Of a stretch of DNA of 64,000 bases, positions 54,484 through 64,000 are shown in pieces; the stretch's first letter is position 1, and every line of letters starts with the position of its first letter. Below the pieces are notes generated by a model. That model worked only from the letters and a program-made list of their open reading frames with translations, did not search any database and was not told the DNA's origin. A program made the translations under genes and the position numbers. Origin of the DNA: Prevotella dentasini JCM 15908 (lineage in GTDB: Bacteria > Bacteroidota > Bacteroidia > Bacteroidales > Bacteroidaceae); assembly GCF_000614065.1 (NCBI RefSeq), contig NZ_BAKG01000007.1, positions 1 through 64,000 of the forward strand. The letters run 5' to 3'.

Positions 54484-56129
54484 ATGAAAAAGATTTATTT
54501 ATTACTGCTTACGGCATTTGTCGCAACCATATCCATGGCACAGGTCGTTCCCCCAACAAATACCAGACCTGTCTCACAAAACGGATTCCTCCCTGTAGAC
54601 AACATCCTGCTACAGCAGGGGCAAAGCATGGCCAACATATTCAAGGCACCCTCGGACAACCCTATCACCCAACAGCCCGAAGGAACCAACTATACCAATG
54701 TGAACCGAAGCGGCCGTGGCTATTACAACTCCGTCCTTGGAGTTGATTTTGGAGAATACACCTGCACGTTAGGAGAATATGTCGTTGGCAACGATAACAA
54801 TGTGTACATTAAAAATCCATTCAGCCAACAAAGGACAAACTCTTATCTGAAACTGGAACGTCTCAGTGGCGACACCCTTATCGCACGCCTTCCGCAGGCC
54901 ATTGACACGAAAAACGGAGAAAAGACTTTTGCCATGCGCATGGTAATGAAGATGTTGGATGACGAGCATTTCACTTATTCTCCCGATACATTGTCCGACA
55001 AGACTATTGCATCTGATATGAAATTCATCATGCGCAATGATTCTATCATACAGCTAAGTGATGGCAAAGAAGAACAATACGGCCGTCCCAAAACCATACT
55101 CGGAGAGATGTCCGAAGATGGCTATTGGACAGGATTCGGAGACGACGAAGAAATATGGTCGCTAATCAAGGAGACTGCCACAACACTGCCCGAAGGCCTT
55201 ACCATAGAAGACTACCAGCTGCGCTATGCACCAACAGATTCTACCCTAAGCAGCCAAATGGTCAAAGTAGCTTTCGATGACAAGAATATATACATATCCA
55301 ATCTCAGCCAAGGCAACGAGTGGTAAAGGGTGAAATTATGGGCAACAAGGCCGTATTCAAACAGCAATATCTCGGACGGGATGAGAAGGAGAACTGCCAT
55401 GTCTACTTCATCCCTACAACGTTTACCTTGGTAAACCATTACAGCAACTACGAAAAGGCTGAAGAGCTGACGTTTGACTATAATGCCGGGGAGAAGTCAT
55501 TGACAGCCCCTGAAGGAACTTCCATGTTCGTTTGCGCAGGAAAGGTTCTTACTCCCAACAACAAACTGGCTGCCTATGACAATCCCGTACTTACCAAATT
55601 CACAGAGAAACCTGCCACTCCGGCAGCTCCTATCATCCGTAGCGCAACACCTGACGAGACCGGATGGGGCGGCTCTCTTGAATACATCATCAAGGCCGAA
55701 GACGTAGACGGCAATTACATTTCGCAAGAGAAACTTTACTATTGTGTTTATTTCGACGAAGACTCCGAGCCTTACACCTTCGTTGATGCCGACGGTAACC
55801 AAATGACCGAGATACCATGCAACTATGTCAACGGCACGTCATTCTTCTACGTAAACGGGACTCACTATATCGTGAGCCTCATGAAGACATTCAACCGTGT
55901 AGGTATCGCAGAAATATACAAGGGCGGTGGCGAAACCCACATGTCTGAGACAACATGGTATGAAGTAACTGCCGACGGTCTCAAAGCCGTTGAGACTTCG
56001 GACAACGTAAAGAGCGTAACCTATTATACGCTTTCCGGCATGCAGGTAAGCAAACCTGCCAACGGATTGTTCATACAGGTTACAACATTTGCCGACGGCA
56101 AGCAAAAGAGCATCAAGATTGCCAGATAG
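54484..56129 (+). CDS. Secreted protein of unknown function with T9SS-like tail (frameshifted mid-gene)
   Basis: A signal peptide (MKKIYLLLLTAFVATISMAQ) is followed by about 260 residues in the first frame ending SNLSQGNEW. The second frame continues VKGEIMGNKAVFKQQYLGRDEKENCHVYF. GAGTGGTAAAGGG near 55323 should read GAGTGGGTAAAGGG. One added G gives 548 residues. The middle contains repeated beta-strand patterns and a P-A-rich linker (EKPATPAAPIIRSATPDETG, about 375). The end SVTYYTLSGMQVSKPANGLFIQVTTF and KSIKIAR resembles a type A T9SS tail. No catalytic motif is recognised. Confidence 0.75.
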
Positions 56130-56141
56130 GCATTGCACAGC

Positions 56142-56188
56142 AGCTTTCTGACCGAATTGCCCATACACGGGCTATCGGTCGGAAAGCT
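56142..56188 (+). terminator. Terminator after the 548-residue protein gene
   Basis: AGCTTTCTGACCGA and TCGGTCGGAAAGCT pair with one T-G pair, with an inner GCCC/GGGC stem, followed by a TTCTCTTTTTATTTTG tract. Confidence 0.7.
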
Positions 56189-56246
56189 ATCATAGATTCT
56201 CTTTTTATTTTGACAAATATTGTTTATAACCTTAATTAAAGAAAAT

Positions 56247-58222
56247 ATGAAGTATATGCAAATACCACGAACGATTATCTTAACGTTCCTCTCTGCCTTT
56301 ATACCTTTGTTCGCAAATGCACAGCTTGTCATGGTGGGCGGTGTAGAAGTAACGAAGCAAAACGCTTCCGACCTGACAAAGTATATAGACAATGCCTCCG
56401 GCAAGATTTCCTACGACTACGCAAGCCATACCCTTACCATGGAAAACGTGAAGATGGCCTGCGAGAAATACGACAAGCCCGTGTATGTAGAAGGAGGAAG
56501 CCACTTCATACTTCAGCTGAAAGGCGAGAACATCATCACCACAAGCCTCGGACAGATGGAGCTTGGCGCAAAGAAGAACACCATTACGGGCAAGGGCGGA
56601 ATACTGCGCATCTCGACTCCCAAGCCTGCTCCCGGCCTTCAGGTAAACAGCTCTGAACTTATCATTACAGGAGGATGCACCGTCGAAGCCGAAGGCGAGT
56701 GGGGAATCACGGGCGACAACGTCTATGGCACCGTACTGCGCATCAACGGCAAGGACGGCACCGTAGTGAAGGCCAAGGGCAAGGACCAGCCTTCCATCTG
56801 CGACTTCGGTGAGATTTATCTCGAAGACTGCGCCGTAACGAACCCCGTCGGGGCAGAAGTCGTAACCGACGAGAACGGACACATGCGCATATTGAAGGAC
56901 GGAGGGGACATCTTCGAGCAGGTTGTCATCCGCAAGGTCGACGCCGACTACGACCTCACCGTCAATGGCGTAAAGGTAGATGCTGGAAATGCAGGAAACG
57001 TACTCGGAGACGGCAAAGTCGTATTCAATGCCAAGACAAGAACCCTCACCATGAACGGTGCATCGATTGCCGCGACGGGGCATCCCGCCATCGAGGCCAA
57101 GTCGGACGTGGCAGTGCTGTTCAGGGGCGAGAACACCCTCTCGTCGGACGTTGACGTATTCAACTTTGAAGGCGAGACCATCCTGACGTGCAACGGCGGC
57201 ACCGTCAGCGCAACCTCCCAAGGCGGAGCAGCCATCCGCGCGAAGGGCAACTTGTCGATTACGGGCATGTCAGGCGAGCTGAAGGGCAAGCAGGGCATTT
57301 GGGGAGAAGGCGGAGATGCAGAGCTGAAGCTGGCACACTCCAAGCTGAAGGTAACGGGAACGGAAGCTGCATGGGCGGCTTTAAGGCCATTGTCTTCGAC
57401 GGATGCCAGATATACAGCCCCAAGGACGCCAAGGCAGAGAACGGACAGGTTACGCAGGGCGGAGCCGTATACAAGGGCGAGGCCGTAATAGGCCTGACGG
57501 AATACTATCCGCTGCACGTATGCAACGTTCAGGTGAGCACTGCCAACTGCGACGACATTCTCGGCAACGGCACCGCCTCCTACGACATTGACAAGCACGT
57601 GCTGACCCTCGACAATTTCCGCTATGAGCCGGAAGACTTCATACAGGGCGTTGCCTTGGGTGGCGGCTTGGAGAACGTAACCATCGTGCTCAAGGGCGAC
57701 AATTTCATAAAAACCGGCTACTTCGGCATCTCCATGACATGCAACACCACCATCACCGGCACGGGCACGCTCACCATTCAGAGCAACAGCTCGGCAATGG
57801 TCGTCAACGGCGTGCAGCTCACCATTGACGGGCAGCCCACCATCATGCTCGACGGCGATGCCGGCCTTTCCGGATTCTCCGAATGGCCCGGCTACGTCAA
57901 GTTCATCAGCTCGAACGTGAAGATAAAGGGCGGATTCGTCAACTTTGCCGCAGTAGAGTTTGAAGGCTGCTCCATCAAGGAGCCGCAAGGAATAGAGCTG
58001 AAGGACCTCAACTACGTGCTCAACGACGAGGTTTACAAGGGCGAGATAACGATTGCGCCGGGCACTTCGGGCATTGGCGGAACGCATGCAGACCGCCGCG
58101 TGAAGGACGTCATCTACCATTCGCTCTCCGGCTGCGTAGCAGCTGCCCCCAAGAACGGCATCTACCTGAAGACCACGACCTACTCCGACGGAACGAAGGA
58201 GACCGTGAAGGTCGTCATGTAA
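56247..58222 (+). CDS. Secreted repeat-module protein A with T9SS-like tail (frameshifted mid-gene)
   Basis: A signal peptide (MKYMQIPRTIILTFLSAFIPLFANAQ) is followed by three copies of a module of about 150-230 residues. Each starts with a pattern like VNGVKVDAGNAGNVLGDGKVVFNAKTRTLTM and then has glycine- and threonine-rich short strands (LFRGENTLSS, TITGTGTLTI), suggesting a beta-solenoid. The frame breaks near 57371 (GCTGCATGGGCGGC, one base short of GCTGCAxTGGGCGGC). The repaired length is 658 residues. The end is HSLSGCVAAAPKNGIYLKT and KETVKVVM, T9SS-like. No enzyme motif. It is a paralogue of the convergent gene at 58739. Confidence 0.76.
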
Positions 58223-58272
58223 CGGCATGCGGACTTAGTCCGCGACGTTTCATCTTACCCTCTGCAAAAACA

Positions 58273-58305
58273 AGCGACGGCGTGCCTTCCCGGCACGCCG
58301 TCGCT
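58273..58305. terminator. Strong hairpin between the two repeat-module genes
   Basis: AGCGACGGCGTGCC pairs with GGCACGCCGTCGCT (14-bp perfect stem). It lies 50 bp past the plus-strand stop. The T-tract (TTGTTTTTGC) is on the minus-strand side, so it may be bidirectional. Confidence 0.65.
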
Positions 58306-58430
58306 GCTATATGGCAACGCGAAGCCAATAAATCGCAATCGTCTGAATTACAACATATTACACAGACTTCAATATAGTGTCTGCATCTATATTGACAAGC
58401 AAAAAAATCGGTATCGGAAAGTACCTTTTG

Positions 58431-58551
58431 TACCCCACTCGTGGGGTATAAATGCACCCCACTCGTGGGGTATAAACGCACTCCATTCGTGGGGTATAAA
58501 CGCACTCCATTCGTGGGGTATAAACGCACCTGTCCGTGGGGTATAAACACA
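58431..58551. repeat. Tandem array of 24-bp units with CCCCACTCGTGGGG core
   Basis: Five units of the type CACCCCACTCGTGGGGTATAAACG follow each other at 24-bp spacing (the last at 23). The first two cores are perfect hyphenated palindromes, and the later ones degrade on the left arm (CTCCATTC). TATAAA sits at the same phase in each. The same core occurs at 32.0-32.2 kb. Confidence 0.75.
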
Positions 58552-58637
58552 CCTGCCCTACCCACTGGGTACGGCCTTTATCCGACCACCGACAGCATAC
58601 GTCAGCATCCGCCATCCGGCCACGCTGCCCAGTCAGA

Positions 58638-58680
58638 CAAAAAACTGCCCGAACATTCCTCTACGGCAATGCTCGGGCAG
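58638..58680 (-). terminator. Terminator of the 58739 gene
   Basis: CTGCCCGAACATT pairs with AATGCTCGGGCAG (one mismatch), followed on the minus strand by TTTTTTGTC. It lies about 60 bp past the stop. Confidence 0.8.
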
Positions 58681-58738
58681 ATTGTTCAAGTCGCCTCATC
58701 CGCTTCGGGACAAGGGATGAGAGAAAACGGGCAAGTCC

Positions 58739-60750
58739 TTATCTGACGACAACCTTGGCTGTCTTGCTGTCCGACTTTACCAGATAGACGCCCGTCGGCA
58801 ACGACACGCGAACCGGCGAACCACTGACAGAACAGCTCGCTGCCAGACTTCCCGTCAGCGTATAAATGCCGACGTGTCCTTTCTGTCCGCTAACGACTAT
58901 GCCACCTTCAACTCCTTCCACCTCAAAGGGAACAGACGACTTGCCTATGCCCGTCGGGATGGAGATAAGTACTTCTGCAACGCGGACAAAGCTCTCTTCT
59001 ACAATAGCATGAGCCTCCTTGTCGAAATAGGCATCTGCGGGAGAGAGGATGCCGCAGCCCTCCATCTCCAAATCCTTCAGGTCGCATACCGCACCGCTGC
59101 TTCCCCTTGCCTTGAGGGTGGAGCTGACAACCCTGAGCACCTCGGCCTCGGCACCGGCATTGCCCGATACGCCCCAGTAGCCGCTTGCCTCCACCGTGGC
59201 ACCGCCTTCTATGGTGAGTGTCGACTTGTCCAGTGCGATGGCCACATTCGTGGGAGCTTCCACCGTCAGCGACCCCTCGCCGCGTATCGTACACGACTCG
59301 TTCAGCGAAAGGGCCTTGAGCTTCTCGGAGTGGACGAAGTTCTTTCCCTTCAGCTCCAGTACGAGGCCGGGAGTGTCAGACACGACAGCCAGCGTGTCGC
59401 CCATGGCCTGAATGTATGCGTCTTCAAGCGTGAGGACATTCTTTCCGGCATCATACGATACCTTTCCTTCCTTCAGACAGCTTCTGACGTCAGCTGCATT
59501 GTAGGAGTTCACTACCCTGCCGCCTATCTGAATACCGTATTCCTTTACGGGGATGATGACGAGCCGTCCCTTGCACTCCTTACCTCCTGAGAGTATGGAG
59601 CCATAGCTTGGATAGCGTCCCCGGGCTGCGTGATGGCACTGGAAACGACGGCTATCTTCTTCAATCCATAGATACATTCCTTTGGTGTGGCAATATCCAG
59701 TGCGGCACTGTCTACCGTCAGCTGACCGTACTTCGTGTCCGTTCCGCCCAATATTCCATAGCCGTCCTCCATCTTCACCGTCACCGCGCAGCCTTTGGTC
59801 AGATGCAGATGGGCCATCTCCTCAAGCCTGATGCCGCAGCCTTCCTTTCCGCTTATTTCGAGCGTTCCCTTGCCCGACACGACGGTAGAGACATCCTTGC
59901 CTATCACGATGCCATTCTCTCCTGTTCCATCTATCTTGCTGGTGCCATTGAGCAGAACCGTCGTACCGCTCTTCTCTATCTTGAGAGCCGGCTGTCCGGC
60001 ACTTGTAAGATGCGCATCGGTCAGCGTCAGCACCCTTGTCTCGGCATCGTAGCGCACACTGCCTCCGTCGGCAAGCACATCGCCGGCGTTCTCGCTCGTA
60101 ATCTTTTTCTCCCCAATGTTGATGCCATACTCCGTAGCCGCCTGCTGCGAACCATAGAAGACCACGTCATCAAGGTTCAGACGGAACTGTCCGCTGCAAT
60201 CAAAGTGGCGGAAGGCCACATACTTGGTTCCCTCGGGAAGCTCTACGCTGCGTCCCAGCCACGCCGACTGCAGCATCAGGGGCGGACGGGAGTTCTTATC
60301 GGCCTGCTCCTCGTGGTCTCCCAAGGTTTCCTGATAGGCGAGTACAAAGCTTTCGGGCTTTGTGTCAGTCGTAGAATAATAGACGCCGTAGTGCTCCGCA
60401 ATAGAGTTGACGTCGAGCGCACATACATAGAACGATACCTTCCGCACGCCTTCTACCAACGGCGAAATGAGATAGTTGTCGGGATGGAGTGCCTTCCCTT
60501 GGAAAGAAGCCGACGTAGCCATTCCTTCGCCCGTATGGGGATAGACACCCGTCTCGCGGAACTGCACCTTCCACGTCTTCCCGTCTTCGTCCTGGTCGAG
60601 TGTCGACCAACCTTGCGGAAGCCCTTTGGCTTCAAAGCCTTCGGACAACAGGATATTCTGCGCTGCCAAGTCTTGTGGAACAGCGGCTACCGAGGCGGCA
60701 ACAGCCGCCAAGAGGCCAAGAGAGCCTCTCCTAAAAGTAAACTTAGTCAT
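58739..60750 (-). CDS. Secreted repeat-module protein B: cleaved-adhesin domain plus beta-rich modules, T9SS-like tail (frameshifted mid-gene)
   Basis: A signal peptide (MTKFTFRRGSLGLLAAVAASVAAV) is followed by a choice-of-anchor J/cleaved-adhesin domain (about 33-200, with SEGFEAKGLPQGWSTLDQD and PDNYLISPLV). Two modules follow, like those of the convergent paralogue: YGINIGEKKITSENAGDVLADG at about 210 and YGIQIGGRVVNSYNAADVRS at about 400. They have the same strand pattern. The frame breaks near 59585. Adding one base in TCTCAGGAGGT joins APYSQ to GGKECKGRL. The repaired length is 670 residues. The end GIYTLTGSLAASCSVSG and TGVYLVKSDSKTAKVVVR is a T9SS-like tail. Confidence 0.8.
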
Positions 60751-60909
60751 TGTTTGAAAATTAAGTTTGGTTTGTCTGAATAAATACTTCTATTAAGCAA
60801 AATCAGTGCAAAGAAAATAAAAAAAAGACGATATGGGACAAGGAAACGGTTCTTTAACTAAAAAATTAACAATTAGCTGCCATAACCTGTCCATTGCCTT
60901 GCAGGATTC

Positions 60910-60952
60910 CCACTAAAAGAAGCGATGGTGCATCGTTCCGACGCACCATCGC
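60910..60952 (-). terminator. Terminator of the 60961 gene
   Basis: GCGATGGTGC pairs with GCACCATCGC (10-bp perfect stem), followed on the minus strand by TTCTTTTAG, 9 bp past the stop. Confidence 0.8.
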
Positions 60953-60960
60953 CATTCACG

Positions 60961-63889
60961 TTACCTGACTACTATTTTCTTATTTCCCACTATGTATATG
61001 CCCGGACGGAGGCCGTCCGTAGCCGACTGCAAGGGCACGCCCTTACGAATCAACTGACCGCTGATACTGAACACGTCAGCCACTCCTGCTTCGTCAGCTG
61101 CATCTGCAATGCCCCTCACTCCGGTCGGCTGTCCCGTTATCAGGAAAGTGGCATTGGCATAAAGCTGCTCGCCCTTCATTGCCATTTCCCAGTCGAAAGG
61201 CGTAGTTCCCTGATAGTACTGCGAAGAAACCACGTCTGCCGTCTTTGTACTCAGGAACACATAACCCGGAACCATACTGCCATTGTTATTAATGGTCATA
61301 AGGCAGAGGTTTCCTCCGCGATACTCTATGGGCGTATCGAATACTATTTCCGTCTGCTGCCTGTCGGGGGAGAGGTAGACAGTCCCTTCGTACACGGTGG
61401 AGAAGGCATCCTCATCCAACGCAGCAGCCATGTCGCTTTGGTCGGTCAGGGCTGCCAGTACCTTTACGGGAAGGTCATATTCGGCTATATTGGCTCCTGC
61501 TCCTCTGCCATAAGGATAAATCACACCTTCTATTTTCTGTCCTTCTGCAATGCCGACGGCCTCCTTGTGATAGATAGTCTGGGCAGCCGTATAATTGGAA
61601 TAGCAGCCGAACGGAATATAGTAAGAAGTGTTGGTGCCCGTACCCACGGGCTTCCAAACGCCCGGCTCTGTTACGACCACCTTGATGGTGTCGCTCATGT
61701 CGTTGCCGGTGTCTGCATCTTCAGACAGCGCGACCTTGCAGGCCAGTCTTCTGCTGCCCTTCGTTTCAGGTGTCCAAACCAGTTCTTCTGCGCCGTGGCT
61801 TTGGCAGCCAAGGGCTTGCTGACTTTCTTCACGGCCAGCACTGCCCCCGTCTCGTCTACGAGAGACAGGCTGTAGGCAGCAACCTCCCGGCCACCCCGGT
61901 TGATTACATTGACCGTATAGGTCTCCGCAGCTCCCTGCATGGGCACGCGTGTTCCGTCGAGCTTGCCGAGGGCAAGGTCCAGTCCGCTTGCTTCAGTCAG
62001 TTCAATGCCGGTGATTTGCGCAGGCACACGGTTCCGCAACTGGAAGCCCAGCGTGTAGTCTCCGTCCTTTTCTACCTGCACGGCAACACTGTGTGGGGTA
62101 AACACCATCATGTTTTCCTCACCGTCTATTGTGGAAAGTACCTTGCTCTGCGCCTCAACCGTATTGTCCGTTCCCAACGTTACGGAGTAGTTGCACGGGA
62201 AGAGTCCGTTCTGGCTCATCAGGCGAATGGAATAGCCGAGAGTGTAATACTTGCCTGCCTCCAGATGAATGGGAGCAGAGATAATCCAGTCGTTGGTCTC
62301 GACCTTAGGGTCAAGCAGCGTTTGCGACATGTACTTCATAAACCAGTCTGACGTTCCGGCATAGTTTTCATCACGATACCACGTTTCGCCGTCACCGTCG
62401 CCGTCCACTACCGTCCACAGCCGGGCCTGCTGCTCCGTGCTGAAGTCGCACTGATAGGGAACGGAAGCCGCAGGGCCAGCAACAACTTTGTTGGTATTAG
62501 CCGTAAACCCTGCACCCATACCGTTTGAGGCTGTTACCGAGTAGGTGTATCCGTCCTGCAAGCTGATGTTGGTGTCAATCACTGAAGTGCTCTCCGTACT
62601 TTCTGCAATGACAAGACCGTCGTTTGTCCGCACCACCTTATAGCTGACGGCACTGTTGCCTATCCATCCTCCGTGGACACCCGTCCGGGGTTTGCTCCAG
62701 CTGATGGCAACATTTCCGTCCCGCCGTTCCGCCTTAAGCTCTTCCACGCTGCCCAAAGCGTCCTCGCCTACATAGATTTCAGAAGCCGACGCTTTCCTGC
62801 CTTCTCCCTGACTGTTGGCTATGGCCACCTGATAGGAAGCCAACCCTTGGGGCACGGCATTGTCCGTCCATTCACAGATCTGTCCGGCCTGCATCCCGTC
62901 TAACGTAGCAACAGGTTCTCCGTTGCGATACACCTTGGCCGTCAGGTTTCCCTGCAATGCCTCATTGCGTTGGTCGACCGATGGGTTTTTCCACGACAGG
63001 GCAGCCTTCAGTTCGCCATTGCCGCCTGCCACAGCCTTTATGCCGGTCGGGGCAGCCGGTGTCGAGGGCGATTCCGCCTGTGGGTCAATATGCAATCCGA
63101 TGATTTCAGCACCATTGCCCATCTCTCCGATTCTTGACGGGACTATCTCTTCCTCGCCAAACACAAACTTCCACAGCTCCGACTGACCCGACTGGGCGAA
63201 CCGCGTCCAATACATGGTTCCGTCAATCGCATTGAAGTCAGCCGACTGCAACGATGCGGCATCAACCTCAGCCATGGCCAGTTCCTCTTCCGGCTTTCCG
63301 TTGCGCTTGCTCACCGACACAGCGTACCATTGGTGTCAACGCCATACAGGTAGCCATTGGCATCGGCCGCTATGGTTACCAAGTTGACTGCCGCCTGACC
63401 GCCGACGAGCTTCGCCTCGCCCGTGGCAGGGTCGATGGTATAGAGATTCAAATTAACTTCGGCATCTGGATTCTGCGTATCCACGCCTTCAACGTCCACG
63501 GCCAGTGCGTAGAACTGGGCGGTAGAGCTGTCGTAGGTCATGTCGGTTACAATCAGACGGACGGCCAAATCCTTCTTCAGTCTGTAGACTGCAACCGTCT
63601 GCCGCTGCCCAGTCGCCATATCTACCCTTACCAACGAGTCGCAGGTGTAGGAGGGTGCAATCATCAGATAGTACGCCCCGTTGGCATAGGCAGCGGCACG
63701 CACGGTAAGGCCTTCGAGAGGATATTCCTCCACAATGTAGGAAGGATTATCCGTATAGAACGAGACAATGGCATTGGGAGCACCTGTCTGGTCAAAAACC
63801 CGGACGCCATAAGCTCTTTCGCTGCCCTCCCCCAGACATGTCAGGGAGAGAAGCAGCAAAGCAAACGATAAAATAAATCTAAACTTCAT
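60961..63889 (-). CDS. Large secreted propeller-like / FN3 / choice-of-anchor J protein with T9SS-like tail (two frameshifts)
   Basis: A signal peptide (MKFRFILSFALLLLSLTCLG) leads into a propeller-like region of about 250 residues (LYTIDPATGEAKLVGG, YLYGVDTNGTL). Two FN3-like domains follow, the second with TGVHGGW. A choice-of-anchor J domain (NDWIISAPIHLEAGKYYTLGYSIRLM), a CARDB-like stretch and a final jelly-roll follow. The tail is VFSISGQLIRKG and PGIYIVGNKKIVVR, a clear type A T9SS-like sorting end. Breaks lie near 63320 (ACGCTGTGTCGG) and near 61786 (CAGAAGAACTGG for CAGAAAGAACTGG). Adding one base at each gives 976 residues. The domain set matches the 49254 gene in a different order. 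The 110 bp upstream show no clear promoter. Confidence 0.82.
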
Positions 63890-64000
63890 AGTTTATTGCT
63901 TTTAGTATTCGTTTTTGATTAATGCTTTGATACCATAATATGGAAACGGAACGACATGTTCGCCGTTCCAAAAGGACGAAAGACACATTTTGTTTCTGTT

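Noticed and set aside
58431..58551. CRISPR array
   Set aside because: The units are directly adjacent without unique spacers, and no cas genes are present.
58358..58746. Short frames with repeated VGYKRTPF or CVYTPRME peptides
   Set aside because: The 24-bp repeat period equals 8 codons, so any frame through it repeats. No start context or conservation, and both strands give such peptides.
5571..63889. Programmed frameshifting or genuine pseudogenes
   Set aside because: Nineteen events in unrelated and essential genes, all needing added bases and lacking a shared slippery site, are better explained by sequencing deletions.

Overview
The window looks like a chromosomal segment of a Bacteroidales bacterium, most likely a member of the Prevotellaceae. 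The division and cell-wall (dcw) cluster has the Bacteroidetes order. Promoters follow the TTTG-N19-21-TAnnTTTG pattern of that phylum. Gene blocks such as gyrB/rpsT/tRNA-Glu/recO, yicC/gmk/nadD and rseP/dxr/rimM/murA/DUF4290 are familiar from the order. The secreted proteins end in type IX secretion (T9SS)-like C-terminal domains. The species cannot be named from sequence alone.

Layout. (1) 0.2-17.2 kb, minus strand: mraZ-rsmH-ftsL-ftsI-murE-mraY-murD-ftsW-murG-murC-ftsQ-ftsA-ftsZ, with three MraZ-box-like repeats (10-bp period) in front of mraZ and a second promoter in front of murG. (2) 18.2-20.1 kb: an acyltransferase pair resembling the glycine-lipid genes glsA/glsB, followed by a lipoprotein. 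(3) 21-26.3 kb: a surface-polysaccharide group with a flippase, a GT2 glycosyltransferase and two tandem GT-C-like membrane proteins. (4) 26.8-32.9 kb, minus strand: rseP, dxr, rimM, murA, a DUF4290 gene and tsaB. (5) 33-36.4 kb, plus strand: yicC, gmk, an orphan DNA methyltransferase and nadD. (6) 36.4-41.1 kb: a candidate small RNA, a PIF1-like helicase, a 27-codon hydrophobic mini-gene with its own promoter and terminator, and an AraC regulator. (7) 41.3-46.2 kb: gyrB, rpsT, tRNA-Glu, recO, a membrane LytTR regulator and a DUF2141 protein. (8) 46.6-63.9 kb: a membrane protein, a histidine kinase/response regulator pair, and six large secreted proteins with T9SS-like tails, including an M6-type metalloprotease and two paralogues built from a repeated beta-rich module.

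A dominant feature is a set of 19 apparent frameshifts, each repaired by adding one base (two bases in murG and mraZ). They hit essential genes (murG, mraY, murE, murA, tsaB) as well as accessory ones. After repair every gene has an uninterrupted frame and a sensible length. I read these as uncorrected sequencing or assembly deletions and annotate the genes as whole, with the break noted.

Two interspersed intergenic repeat families are present: a GGCACTTTCG-type inverted repeat at four loci, and a CCCCACTCGTGGGG-type element at two loci, one of them a 24-bp-period tandem array. No CRISPR array, insertion sequence, rRNA or prophage was seen.
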